Assembly (NCBI RefSeq): GCF_014641495.1
Contig: NZ_BMHV01000003.1
Location: 1-64,000, forward strand
Length of the DNA stretch: 64,000 nucleotides
Source: Terasakiella brassicae
GTDB lineage: Bacteria > Pseudomonadota > Alphaproteobacteria > Rhodospirillales > Terasakiellaceae
Direction: 5' to 3'
In this document: piece by piece, positions 43,383-52,103 of the stretch
How positions within the stretch are numbered: the first letter of the stretch is position 1
Layout: each line of letters begins with the position of its first letter
The notes under the pieces: generated by a model
The model's database searches: none
Seen by the model: the letters and a program-made list of their open reading frames with translations, nothing else
Told to the model about the DNA's origin: nothing
Position numbers and translations under genes: made by a program

Positions 43383-44011
43383 TTGCCAAATTAAAAGGCT
43401 TGGTCGATTCCGTTGGGGAAGATTGGGTTGTTCTGGATGTCAACGGGGTGGGCTATCTTGTCTTTGCTTCTGCAAAAACATTGGGGAAATTGCCCAAGGC
43501 TGGCGAGGCAACATCACTTTTGATCGAAACCCATGTGCGCGAAGATCATATTCACCTGTACGGTTTTGGTGATGTTGCAGAACGCGACTGGTTTAAGCTT
43601 TTAACAACGGTTCAGGGCGTTGGGGCCAAAGTCGGCTTGGCTATTTTATCAGCCTTGACGGCGCAGGACATCATGCATGCGATTGCTGCACAGGATAAAA
43701 AGGTTTTAACGCAAGCCAATGGTGTTGGCCCGAAAGTGGCAACACGGATTTTAACCGAACTGAAAGATAAAGCCGGTGCCATTGCACTGAGTACCCCTGA
43801 AGGGTCTTTGTCTTCGTCGGGACGTGCGGCTTCGTCATCAACGGGTTTTGGCGGTGCGCCGGTGGAGGCGGTTTCCGCCCTTGTCAATCTCGGTTACGGG
43901 CGCAGCGAGGCTTTGGCCGCTGTTTCCAAGGTGAACAAGGAACTCGGCGGTGAAGGTAAACTTGATGATTTGATCCGCCTTGCCTTGTCGGAATTATCGG
44001 TGTTGGGCTAG
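43379..44011 (+). CDS. ruvA: Holliday junction DNA helicase subunit RuvA
   Basis: The protein has 210 residues from the ATG at 43379 (MIAKLKGLVDSVGEDWVVLD), with GGGAGGG upstream. It has an OB domain, two helix-hairpin-helix motifs (LLTTVQGVGAKVGLAIL and VLTQANGVGPKVATRILTEL), a Ser/Gly-rich linker (SSSGRAASSSTGFGG) and a C-terminal RuvB-binding domain. It binds the four-way junction as a tetramer. Confidence 0.96.
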   Translation: MIAKLKGLVDSVGEDWVVLDVNGVGYLVFASAKTLGKLPKAGEATSLLIETHVREDHIHLYGFGDVAERDWFKLLTTVQGVGAKVGLAILSALTAQDIMHAIAAQDKKVLTQANGVGPKVATRILTELKDKAGAIALSTPEGSLSSSGRAASSSTGFGGAPVEAVSALVNLGYGRSEALAAVSKVNKELGGEGKLDDLIRLALSELSVLG

Positions 44012-44023
44012 GGGGCATCAGAT

Positions 44024-45076
44024 ATGTATGAAGATGAAAACCGCGTGGTCTCGCCGGAACGTTTTGAAGATGATGTTTCTGAAAATTCCCTTCGGCCTTT
44101 GGCGTTAAACGAATTTATCGGTCAAAAACAAGTCCGTGAAAATTTAAAAATCTTTGTTGAGGCCGCGCGCGCGCGCGGGGATGCAATGGATCATGTGTTG
44201 TTTTATGGTCCGCCGGGACTGGGGAAAACAACACTGGCTCAAATCGTTGCACGTGAACTGGGTGTCGGATTTCGCGCGACATCCGGCCCGGTGATTGCAA
44301 AAGCGGGGGATCTGGCGGCGCTGCTGACCAATTTGCAGCCTTATGATGTTCTCTTTATTGATGAGATTCATCGCCTCAACCCGGCTATTGAAGAAGTGCT
44401 CTATCCGGCGATGGAAGATTTCCAGCTTGATTTGATTATTGGGGAAGGTCCGGCTGCGCGTTCGGTTCGCATTGATCTGCCGCCTTTTACTTTGGTGGGG
44501 GCGACAACGCGTTCGGGGCTTATCACCACACCGTTGCGTGATCGTTTTGGCATTCCGTTGCGGATGAATTTTTACGAAGTGGACGAACTGGAAGAAATTG
44601 TCACGCGTGGTGCCCGTATTTTGGGGATGGAAATGACATCGGACGGTGCACATGAAGTTGCAAAACGTGCCCGTGGAACTCCCCGTGTTGCCGGGCGTTT
44701 GTTGCGCAGGGTCCGCGATTTCGCCCATGTGGCCGGTGTGTCCCCTGTGGATGCTGTATGCGCCGATGGGGCCTTGAACCGTCTGGAAGTGGATCATCGC
44801 GGTCTGGATGAGATGGACCGCCGTTATCTGAAATGTATTTGCGAAAATTACGGGGGCGGCCCTGTTGGCGTGGAAACGATGGCAGCGGCCTTGTCTGAAC
44901 AACGCGACACGATCGAAGAAGTGATGGAACCTTATTTGATCCAGCAAGGCTTGTTAATGCGCACCCCGCGCGGACGGATGTTATCGGAAGCCGCCTATCG
45001 TCATTTGGGATTGGACGCGCCAAAGGGACGCGAGGCCGCGCAAATGGATTTGTTGAAGAAAGTGGATAACGAATGA
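44024..45076 (+). CDS. ruvB: Holliday junction branch migration ATPase RuvB
   Basis: The 350-residue protein is an AAA+ ATPase with Walker [13 protein letters not shown] near 64-75, Walker [17 protein letters not shown] near 111-126 and sensor [20 protein letters not shown]-terminal winged helix ends GLDAPKG. It powers branch migration with RuvA. Its stop overlaps the next start by four bases (ATGA). Confidence 0.97.
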   Translation: MYEDENRVVSPERFEDDVSENSLRPLALNEFIGQKQVRENLKIFVEAARARGDAMDHVLFYGPPGLGKTTLAQIVARELGVGFRATSGPVIAKAGDLAALLTNLQPYDVLFIDEIHRLNPAIEEVLYPAMEDFQLDLIIGEGPAARSVRIDLPPFTLVGATTRSGLITTPLRDRFGIPLRMNFYEVDELEEIVTRGARILGMEMTSDGAHEVAKRARGTPRVAGRLLRRVRDFAHVAGVSPVDAVCADGALNRLEVDHRGLDEMDRRYLKCICENYGGGPVGVETMAAALSEQRDTIEEVMEPYLIQQGLLMRTPRGRMLSEAAYRHLGLDAPKGREAAQMDLLKKVDNE

Positions 45077-45513
45077 CTGTGGGCCGGTTGGAAGGCGATA
45101 CCTTCATTTTCCCCATCCGTGTCTATTATGAAGACACAGATGCGGGTGAAATTGTTTATTATGCCAATTATCTGAAATTTGCTGAACGCGCACGCACTGA
45201 ATTTTTACGATATTTCAATATTCATCAGTCAGAATTGCTGGAAAAGGATCGGATTGCGTTTGCGGTACGCCGCGCGGAAGCGGATTATCGCAAACCGGCG
45301 AAGCTTGATGATTTGTTGGAAGTCCATACCCGTCTCGTTAAGTTGGGTGGGGCGTCTTTGGAAATGGAACAGGTCTTAAAACGTGATGGCGAAACGTTGG
45401 TTTGCGTAAAAGTGCGAATCGCCTGTATTCATTTGGAAGGACGTGCGGTGCCTATTCCGAAGACTATCAGACAGGTATTTATGAAAATGTTAGGGGTTCA
45501 CAATGGAAAATAA
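45073..45513 (+). CDS. ybgC: Acyl-CoA thioesterase YbgC (Tol-Pal associated)
   Basis: The 146-residue 4HBT hotdog protein has the YbgC signature [23 protein letters not shown] in two parts, with the catalytic Asp in the EDTDAG motif, followed by ARTEFLR. It is the usual first gene of the tol-pal cluster. It starts within the ruvB stop and overlaps tolQ by eleven bases, so it connects the two clusters. Confidence 0.93.
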   Translation: MTVGRLEGDTFIFPIRVYYEDTDAGEIVYYANYLKFAERARTEFLRYFNIHQSELLEKDRIAFAVRRAEADYRKPAKLDDLLEVHTRLVKLGGASLEMEQVLKRDGETLVCVKVRIACIHLEGRAVPIPKTIRQVFMKMLGVHNGK

Positions 45514-46234
45514 TCTGGTCGAGGCAGCCGTACTGGCAGGCTCCGTTGAGGTACACGACCTGAGTATGCTTGGTTTGTTTCTGCGAGCCGATCTTATCGT
45601 ACAGTCTGTGATGGTCGGTTTATTGCTGGCTTCCATCTGGTGTTGGGGGATTATTTTCGACAAGATCGTGCGTTTACGCCGTTTGAATAAAAAAGCAGAT
45701 AGTTTTGAGGATAAATTCTGGTCCGGGCAGTCTTTGGACCAATTGTATGACGCCCAAGGCAATCAGCCGGAAGACCCGATGTCTGCTGTGTTTGTGACCG
45801 CAATGCGCGAAGTCCGTCGATCTCAGGCCAAAGGGCGCGGTAACGGGGATGAAATGCGTACCCGTTTGCAAGACCGGGTTGATCGTGTGATGCAAATTAC
45901 GGTGGGGCGCGAAATGGAACGTGTTGAAAAAAATATGACCTTTTTGGCCTCGACTGGTTCAACAGCCCCGTTCATCGGTTTGTTCGGAACTGTGTGGGGG
46001 ATTATGAATGCCTTTACCGCGATTGCGCAAACCAAGAACACCACATTGGCAGTGGTTGCCCCCGGTATTGCCGAAGCTTTGTTTGCAACGGCACTTGGTT
46101 TGGTTGCTGCGATTCCGGCGGTCGTGGCTTACAACAAACTCTCTCGCGACCTTGATCGCTATGCCGGGCGTCTGGACAGTTTTTCCGGTGAGTTCGGTGC
46201 GATTTTGTCTCGTCAACTAGACGAAAAGAAGTAA
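45503..46234 (+). CDS. tolQ: Tol-Pal system channel protein TolQ
   Basis: The 243-residue protein has three membrane helices. One lies near 28-50, and the conserved pair includes LASTGSTAPFIGLFGTVWGIM near 144-164 and IAEALFATALGLVAAIPAVVAYN near 188-210. With TolR it forms the proton-driven motor that energises TolA during division. A second, separate family member is encoded at 19315. Confidence 0.96.
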   Translation: MENNLVEAAVLAGSVEVHDLSMLGLFLRADLIVQSVMVGLLLASIWCWGIIFDKIVRLRRLNKKADSFEDKFWSGQSLDQLYDAQGNQPEDPMSAVFVTAMREVRRSQAKGRGNGDEMRTRLQDRVDRVMQITVGREMERVEKNMTFLASTGSTAPFIGLFGTVWGIMNAFTAIAQTKNTTLAVVAPGIAEALFATALGLVAAIPAVVAYNKLSRDLDRYAGRLDSFSGEFGAILSRQLDEKK

Positions 46235-46237
46235 ATC

Positions 46238-46696
46238 ATGGGTGCGTCATTCAATTCAGGATCAGGTCGACGCGGGCACTATGGTCGTCGTCGCTCCTCA
46301 GCGCAAATGTCGGAAATCAACGTGACCCCGATGGTCGATGTGATGCTGGTGTTGCTGGTCATTTTCATGGTGACGGCCCCCTTGCTGACAGTGGGGGTTG
46401 AAGTGGACCTGCCGAAAACCAAGGCAGGTGAAATTCACGGGCAGGACGAACCTCTGGCAGTGAGTATTGATAAAGAAGGTAAGCTTTTTGTTCAGGATAC
46501 GGCTGTTGAATTGGATGGGTTGGCACCCTTGTTGATGGAAATTTCCAAAAACAATATGGATATCCGTATTTTTGTGCGTGGTGATGAAAAAATCGACTAT
46601 GGCACGGTTATGCGGGTTATGGGGGTTTTAAATGGTGCCGGTTTTTCCAAGGTTGCGCTGATCGCACGCAATCCTGCCAACAGTCAAAAGAAATAA
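46238..46696 (+). CDS. tolR: Tol-Pal system protein TolR
   Basis: The 152-residue ExbD/TolR protein has one membrane helix with the proton-carrying Asp in INVTPMVDVMLVLLVIFMV near 28-46. A periplasmic domain follows (VEVDLPKTKAGEI, RGDEKIDYGTVMRVMGVLNGAG). It starts three bases after tolQ. Confidence 0.96.
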   Translation: MGASFNSGSGRRGHYGRRRSSAQMSEINVTPMVDVMLVLLVIFMVTAPLLTVGVEVDLPKTKAGEIHGQDEPLAVSIDKEGKLFVQDTAVELDGLAPLLMEISKNNMDIRIFVRGDEKIDYGTVMRVMGVLNGAGFSKVALIARNPANSQKK

Positions 46697-46705
46697 TCAG
46701 AAGTG

Positions 46706-47590
46706 ATGCGCGGCCCCTTATCCATATCGTTTTTCCTTCATCTGGCAGTTATTTTGCTGGCTTACTTTGGGATTCCGTTGTTACCGGATCGTGATTTGAT
46801 TGTGGAACCACCCATTGTTGTGGAAGTGGTGCAAATTGATGATGTCTCCAACGTACCCACGCCCAAACCTGTGACAAAAAAGCCGGAGCCACCGAAGGAA
46901 AAACCGAAACCGCCGCCACCAGCACCCAAACCGCAGCCCCCGGCACCGAAGCCGGAGCCAAAACCTGCGCCAGAACCGGAACCCAAAGCCGAGGTCGTGC
47001 CGGAGAAAAAGCCGGAACCGAAACCTGAGCCCAAACCTGAACCGAAGCCGGAACCGGTGAAGCCGAAGCCGCGTGTTCAACCACAACAGGTCACGCAAAA
47101 ACCAAAGCCGCCGCAGCGCAATGACTTTGACAGTTTGATGAAAGACTTGGCGCCGACTTTGAAAGAAACGGCGAAGAAAGAAGAAAAAGAACAGGAAGAT
47201 TTAAAACTGGATGATCTCGCCAAGTCTATTCAGGAAGCCATTAAACAACCGAGTAAGTTTAGTGATGCCTCGCGTCCGCTTACCATTACCGAAATTGATG
47301 CGTTGCGCCAGCATATTGCCAAATGTTGGAACCCGCCTATTGGGGCGCGTGAAGCGGAAAATCTGAAAATTGAAATTGAAGTCACGATGAACCCGGATGC
47401 AACACCGCGTGCGGCTTCCATTGCATCACGTACCCGCTTGTCCGATCCGTTTTATCAGGCGGCAGCGGAAAGTGCGTTGCGTGCGGTGAATAATCGTCGC
47501 TGCTGGCCTTATCCGTTGTCGCGTGAAACGTATGATCAATGGCGTGATCTGACATTGATTTTTGATCCGAAAGAACTTCTGGGTCTGTAA
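46706..47590 (+). CDS. tolA: Tol-Pal system protein TolA
   Basis: The 294-residue protein has an N-terminal membrane helix (ISFFLHLAVILLAYFGIPLL) and then a Pro/Lys/Glu-rich linker from about 50 to 135 with tandem KPEP units. It ends in a TolA C-terminal domain of about 85 residues (ITEIDALRQHIAKCWNPPIG). It spans the periplasm to reach Pal and TolB. The ATG at 46706 directly follows a possible GTG at 46703, and either could be used. The proline runs would need EF-P. Confidence 0.92.
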   Translation: MRGPLSISFFLHLAVILLAYFGIPLLPDRDLIVEPPIVVEVVQIDDVSNVPTPKPVTKKPEPPKEKPKPPPPAPKPQPPAPKPEPKPAPEPEPKAEVVPEKKPEPKPEPKPEPKPEPVKPKPRVQPQQVTQKPKPPQRNDFDSLMKDLAPTLKETAKKEEKEQEDLKLDDLAKSIQEAIKQPSKFSDASRPLTITEIDALRQHIAKCWNPPIGAREAENLKIEIEVTMNPDATPRAASIASRTRLSDPFYQAAAESALRAVNNRRCWPYPLSRETYDQWRDLTLIFDPKELLGL

Positions 47591-47699
47591 ACAGAGTAAG
47601 AATTGCAAGGCAGGGGATCAGGTTTTTGTCGTCTGGCCCTTGGCAGAACCACAGGAACTGCGTATCTTGCATCAAACGCATTGAACAGGACTGGATGAC

Positions 47700-49013
47700 A
47701 TGAGATTCGCACTGCGCTGTCTAGCTATTTTCACCATTATGGTTTCTGCCTTCCCCGCATGGGCCGAATTACGGGTTGATATCACACAAGGGCGTGTGGA
47801 ACCTATGCCGCTTGCGATTGTGGAATTTGATGGCGAAACGGCAGAAGCCGCCCAGATCGGCGCGCAGATTGCCCAGGTGGTTTCGGCTGATCTGGAACGT
47901 TCCGGCCTGTTTCGACCGATTGATCCTAAAGCCTTTATCCAAAAAGAACTGTCCATGAAGACATTGCCGCGTTTTGGGGATTGGCGGATTCTAAATGCGC
48001 AAGCCCTGGTGCAAGGTTTTGCTGTGCCACAAGGAAACGGACAACTTGCGATCCAGTTCCGGTTGTGGGATGTGTTTGCTGAACAGCAGATGGTCGGTTT
48101 GGCCTATAATACCGTGGCGGATAACTGGCGCCGTGTGGCCCATATTATCGCCGATACCATTTATCAACGTATCACCGGGGAAAGCGGTTATTTCGACACC
48201 CGTATTGTTTATGTGGCGGAATCCGGTCCGGCCAATCGCCGGGTCAAACGTCTGGCGATTATGGATCAGGACGGGGCGAACCATAAGTTTCTGACAGACG
48301 GACAAGACATGGTTTTAACACCGCGTTTTTCACCGACATTACAAGAAATTACCTATCTGTCCTATTATCGCAACACACCACGGGTTTACCTGTTTAATAT
48401 TGATACGGGCCGTCAGGCTGTTTTGGGTGATTTTCCGGGTATGACCTTTGCACCACGTTTTTCTTTTGATGGCACCAAAGTCATCATGTCTATGGCGCAA
48501 GACGGCAACTCGGATATTTACACAATGGACTTGGCGACTCGACAGACGAAACGTCTGACCAGCCATTCCGCAATTGATACGTCCCCCAGTTATTCCCCGG
48601 ATGGAACGCAGGTGGCGTTTAACTCGGACCGGGGGGGGGCTCAACAAATTTATGTTATGGATTCGAACGGTAAAAACGTCCATCGCATCAGTTTTGGCAA
48701 GGGTCGCTATGCAACACCGGTCTGGTCACCGCGTGGTGATTTGATTGCATTTACAAAAATGTTAAGCGGTAAATTCTATATTGGTGTCATGCGTACGGAT
48801 GGCAGCGGGGAACGACTTTTAGCGGACGGTTATTTGGTCGAAAGCCCAACGTGGTCGCCCAATGGCAGGGTTTTGAGCTTCTTCCGTGAAACCCTTCGCG
48901 GTGAAGAAAAAACGACGAAAATCTATACCGTAGACCTCACGGGTTACAATGAAAGAGAGCTGATTACACCCCTGGAAGGGTCCGACCCGGCATGGTCCCC
49001 CTTGATTCCTTAA
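47700..49013 (+). CDS. tolB: Tol-Pal system beta-propeller protein TolB
   Basis: The 437-residue protein has a signal peptide ([19 protein letters not shown], then AWA) and an N-terminal TolB domain. A six-bladed propeller follows, with repeated PxxSPDG units ([46 protein letters not shown]). It is periplasmic and binds Pal. The N-terminal strand after cleavage (ELRVDITQG) is the part that contacts TolA in other bacteria. Confidence 0.97.
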   Translation: MRFALRCLAIFTIMVSAFPAWAELRVDITQGRVEPMPLAIVEFDGETAEAAQIGAQIAQVVSADLERSGLFRPIDPKAFIQKELSMKTLPRFGDWRILNAQALVQGFAVPQGNGQLAIQFRLWDVFAEQQMVGLAYNTVADNWRRVAHIIADTIYQRITGESGYFDTRIVYVAESGPANRRVKRLAIMDQDGANHKFLTDGQDMVLTPRFSPTLQEITYLSYYRNTPRVYLFNIDTGRQAVLGDFPGMTFAPRFSFDGTKVIMSMAQDGNSDIYTMDLATRQTKRLTSHSAIDTSPSYSPDGTQVAFNSDRGGAQQIYVMDSNGKNVHRISFGKGRYATPVWSPRGDLIAFTKMLSGKFYIGVMRTDGSGERLLADGYLVESPTWSPNGRVLSFFRETLRGEEKTTKIYTVDLTGYNERELITPLEGSDPAWSPLIP

Positions 49014-49035
49014 AAATAGCTGCCTATAGTCAAAC

Positions 49036-49062
49036 TTAAGACTTTGACGTTATTCGTCTTAA
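49036..49062 (+). other. Inverted repeat upstream of pal
   Basis: TTAAGAC (49036-49042) and GTCTTAA (49056-49062) form a perfect seven-base inverted repeat with a 13-base spacer in the tolB-pal gap. It could be an operator or a processing hairpin that lets pal be expressed more than tolB. No T tract follows. Confidence 0.4.
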
Positions 49063-49132
49063 TTCGGGGGGCGTCTAGGGGTCTGTGTAAATTATCGGTT
49101 TAAAACAAATAGTCCTAATAAGGGGATTGCTC

Positions 49133-49636
49133 ATGCGTAAGTTTATTGGTCTGGTTGGTGCTGTTGCTCTGCTCGCAGCTTGTGAGACCGCTCCTCAAGA
49201 TGGTGCCAATGCAACAGGCACCGGTAATGCGAATGCGACGGCTGCTCAAAAACTCGGCCCGGCTGCTGGTTCAGCTCAAGATTTTGTTGTTAATGTCGGT
49301 GACCGTGTGTTCTTCGGTTTCGACCAGTACAACCTCACTACAGACGCACGTGCGACTTTGGACAAACAAGCAGTTTGGCTGAAGAAATACCCAAGCGTTA
49401 CAATCGCGTTGGAAGGCCATGCTGACGAACGCGGCACACGCGAGTACAACCTTGCACTGGGTGAGCGTCGTGCAAATGCGGCCAAAGAATATTTGGTAAG
49501 CCTCGGTGTTGATGCGGCACGTGTTAAAACCATTTCCTATGGTAAAGAACGCCCGGTTGCGCTGGGCCACAACGAAGCAGCATGGGCACAGAACCGTCGC
49601 TCTGTGACTGTTGTTTCTTTGGGTGCAGGTTCTTAA
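49133..49636 (+). CDS. pal: Peptidoglycan-associated lipoprotein Pal
   Basis: The protein has 167 residues from the ATG at 49133 with AAGGGGA upstream. The lipobox LLAAC at Cys15 anchors it in the outer membrane. A short Gly/Ala/Asn linker leads to the OmpA-like domain with VFFGFDQYNLTTDARATLD, EGHADERGTREYNLALGERR and NRRSVTVV. It ties the outer membrane to peptidoglycan in the Tol-Pal system. A strong terminator follows. Confidence 0.97.
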   Translation: MRKFIGLVGAVALLAACETAPQDGANATGTGNANATAAQKLGPAAGSAQDFVVNVGDRVFFGFDQYNLTTDARATLDKQAVWLKKYPSVTIALEGHADERGTREYNLALGERRANAAKEYLVSLGVDAARVKTISYGKERPVALGHNEAAWAQNRRSVTVVSLGAGS

Positions 49637-49669
49637 TTTAAAAATTAAGTTCTCTGGTAGACCTTTTAA

Positions 49670-49714
49670 ACAAGGCGTTTGCTGCATATCTTGTGGCAAA
49701 CGCCTTGTTTTTTT
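49670..49714 (+). terminator. Intrinsic terminator after pal
   Basis: ACAAGGCGTTTGC (49670-49682) pairs perfectly with GCAAACGCCTTGT (49696-49708), followed by a T run to 49714. Confidence 0.93.
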
Positions 49715-49767
49715 GTGTAAATGGATGCACAAAGACAGTACGTGAAATCAACGCAGGTTCCGAATCT

Positions 49768-50793
49768 ATGAGAATGTCCCTAAAAACTCTGTTCGCCACT
49801 ACTTTTTTGATGACCGCCACGATTATGCCAGCTTATGCACAAGATAGTGATATGCAGGCCTTGGTCGATCGGCTGGAACGGATGGACCGGGATATAAAGG
49901 CCCTGAATTTGAAAGTCTATCGTGGCACAAACGCCCCGGCAATTTCTGGCGGCGGTGAAGATGTCAGTGGTCCGCTGGGCGCACGTTTGAGCATTCGAAT
50001 CAATGAGTTGGAAAATCAACTGCGCCAAATGACCGGGCAGATTGAGGAAACGGCCTTTCGCATTTCACAGTTGACCACGCGTTTGGATAAACTGGTCGTT
50101 GATGTTGATTATCGTCTCACCGCGCTGGAAGGTGGTACCCCGAATGGGGGGATGGCCCAACCCAATGAAGCCGGAACGCAAGGTGAAAGCGTTGCGAATT
50201 TGCCAAACGGTGTATCGGGTGAGCAACTGCAACCTCCCGCACCGTCTGGGCAAGAAGCCGCAGAAACCCAGCAAACGACACCAGCGGGCAGCCAGCCCGG
50301 TGTGCTTGGGACGTTGGAAGAAAAAGATCTGACAAACCCGACTTTATCACAGAAACCGTTGGAAAATACGCCAACTGCCGGACAAGTGGAACAGCAGCAA
50401 GCGGCTTTGACGCCGCAAGCGATGTATGAAAGTTCCCGACAAATGTTGATGCGTGGTGAATTCGCCGATGCTGAAAAGTCGTTTAAAACTTTCCTCGAAG
50501 AAAACCGCGAGCACGAACTGGCAGGCAATGCACGTTACTGGCTGGGTGAAACCTATTATGTGCAAGGCAATTATGCCCAAGCGGCTGCGACTTTTCTGGA
50601 AGGCTATCAAAAAGATGCACGTGGGGCGAAAGCGCCAGACTCTTTGTTGAAGCTGGGCATGTCTTTAAAACGCATGGATAAAAAACGTGAAGCCTGTGCG
50701 GCCTTTGGTAAATTGCGCGCGGATTTCCCCAAATTGCCGGCCCATCTGTCTAAAACGCTGGAGCGCGAGCGCACTGCGGCCCAATGCAGCTAA
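49768..50793 (+). CDS. cpoB: Cell division coordinator CpoB (YbgF)
   Basis: The protein has 341 residues from the ATG at 49768. It has a signal peptide ending MPAYA-Q, then an N-terminal trimerising coiled coil (MQALVDRLERMDRDIKALNLKV). A low-complexity Gln/Pro linker spans about 120-210. A C-terminal TPR domain has YESSRQMLMRGEFADAEKSFKTFLEEN and three-repeat spacing. CpoB links the Tol machine to peptidoglycan synthases at division. It sits after the pal terminator, so it may have its own promoter or rely on read-through, and it overlaps tilS by ten bases. Confidence 0.93.
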   Translation: MRMSLKTLFATTFLMTATIMPAYAQDSDMQALVDRLERMDRDIKALNLKVYRGTNAPAISGGGEDVSGPLGARLSIRINELENQLRQMTGQIEETAFRISQLTTRLDKLVVDVDYRLTALEGGTPNGGMAQPNEAGTQGESVANLPNGVSGEQLQPPAPSGQEAAETQQTTPAGSQPGVLGTLEEKDLTNPTLSQKPLENTPTAGQVEQQQAALTPQAMYESSRQMLMRGEFADAEKSFKTFLEENREHELAGNARYWLGETYYVQGNYAQAAATFLEGYQKDARGAKAPDSLLKLGMSLKRMDKKREACAAFGKLRADFPKLPAHLSKTLERERTAAQCS

Positions 50794-52022
50794 GCCGGGA
50801 TGAATTTTCATCTTTAATGACAAGCTTCCCCGATATCGGGGAACGCTTTGCTGTCGCTGTGTCCGGTGGTGCCGATAGCCTTGCCTTGTGTCTATTGGCG
50901 GCAATCTGGGCGAAAGACACGGGGCGTCATCTGGTGGCGCTGAGTGTGGATCATGGCTTGCGTACCGCTAGTCGTCAGGAATGCAACGGATTGCATGAAA
51001 CTTTGACGGCAAAGGGGATTGAACATCATATCCTGACATGGGTGGGCGAAAAGCCGACATCGGGCATTCAGGCGGCTGCGCGTGAGGCACGTTATCAATT
51101 GATGTCCAGATGGTGTCTGGAAAATCAAATTGAAGATTTGATGGTGGCTCATCATCAAGATGATCAGGCGGAAACGTTTCTGTTACGTTTGGCACGCGGC
51201 AGCGGTGTGGATGGTCTCGGGGCCATGAAAGCGATAACCCAGTACGGGGAGATAAGGTTGCTACGCCCGCTTTTGGATATTCCTAAATCGAGATTAATCT
51301 CGACATTAGAGACGATGGGGCAGGATTGGGTGGAAGATCCCTCCAATCAAAATGAAGATTTTGATCGGGTGAAAATTCGTAAAAACATGGCCTTGTTTCA
51401 AGATCTTGGCTTAACATCCGAAAGGTTGGTGCAAACTGCCCATGCGATGCAACGCGCTGGCGATGCTTTGCAGCGCATGACGAGAAACTGGTTAAAACAA
51501 TATGCCCACCTGTTTGAGGAAGGTTATTGTATTATCGAACGGACCGGACTGGATGGGCTGGAGGATGAAATCCGGCTTCGCAGTCTCGCCCGAATCGGTA
51601 TGGTAATCAGCGGCGAAATTTATCCACCACGACTGGAAAGACTGCAACGTTTATCCATGAGCCTGAAAAAAGGCAGCGATGCAACATTGATGGGCTGTCG
51701 CTGGATCGTGCGCAAAGACGATATTCTTGTCTGTCGAGAAGTGCGTCATTTTGATGTGCCGGATAATCTTTATCAGATTGATTATCCTCATTCATTCTCG
51801 GGTTTGAAACTGCGTATATTGGGGCAGGAAGGCTGGAAACAGCTTTTGAAAGAAAGAAAAAGTGTGGATGATTTGAATATTCCGAAACCCGTGATTTATA
51901 CCCTTGTGTCGTTTTGGGATGAGGAAGGGGTTTTGGCTGTTCCACATTTAGGTTATCAACGCGTGGGTAGCGAATTTGAGGCACAATTAACGTTTATCGC
52001 CAAAAAGAGGCTGTTATCGTAA
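50784..52022 (+). CDS. tilS: tRNA(Ile)-lysidine synthetase
   Basis: The 412-residue protein has the PP-loop AVSGGADSLALCLLA near 24-38, VDHGLR near 55-60 and HHQDDQAETFLLRLARGSGVDGL near 119-141. It modifies the anticodon C34 of the AUA-reading tRNA-Ile to lysidine, an essential step. ftsH follows, the order being conserved in many Proteobacteria. Confidence 0.96.
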   Translation: MQLSRDEFSSLMTSFPDIGERFAVAVSGGADSLALCLLAAIWAKDTGRHLVALSVDHGLRTASRQECNGLHETLTAKGIEHHILTWVGEKPTSGIQAAAREARYQLMSRWCLENQIEDLMVAHHQDDQAETFLLRLARGSGVDGLGAMKAITQYGEIRLLRPLLDIPKSRLISTLETMGQDWVEDPSNQNEDFDRVKIRKNMALFQDLGLTSERLVQTAHAMQRAGDALQRMTRNWLKQYAHLFEEGYCIIERTGLDGLEDEIRLRSLARIGMVISGEIYPPRLERLQRLSMSLKKGSDATLMGCRWIVRKDDILVCREVRHFDVPDNLYQIDYPHSFSGLKLRILGQEGWKQLLKERKSVDDLNIPKPVIYTLVSFWDEEGVLAVPHLGYQRVGSEFEAQLTFIAKKRLLS

Positions 52023-52030
52023 AGTTTCGC

Positions 52031-52058
52031 CTTGCGTGAGTGAGAAAATAGCTTATCT
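52031..52058 (+). promoter_or_regulatory. Candidate heat-shock (sigma32/RpoH) promoter for ftsH
   Basis: CTTG (52031-52034) is followed after 17 bases by CTTATCT (52052-52058), close to the alphaproteobacterial RpoH pattern CTTG then CYTATNT. FtsH is a classic member of the heat-shock regulon, and the spacing gives a start about 38 bases before the GTG. Confidence 0.55.
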
Positions 52059-52103
52059 CTAATTCACTAAGAATTGTACGAATACGAAGGAAGGAATCCT
52101 AAC

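Noticed and set aside
42135-44011. Phage or integrated-element origin for the RuvC-like gene
   Set aside because: It sits in the conserved yebC-ruvCAB order with ordinary codon use, so it is the chromosomal resolvase.
46762-47098. Gly/Phe/Arg-rich minus-strand frames opposite tolA
   Set aside because: They are antisense translations of the KPEP repeat linker of TolA.
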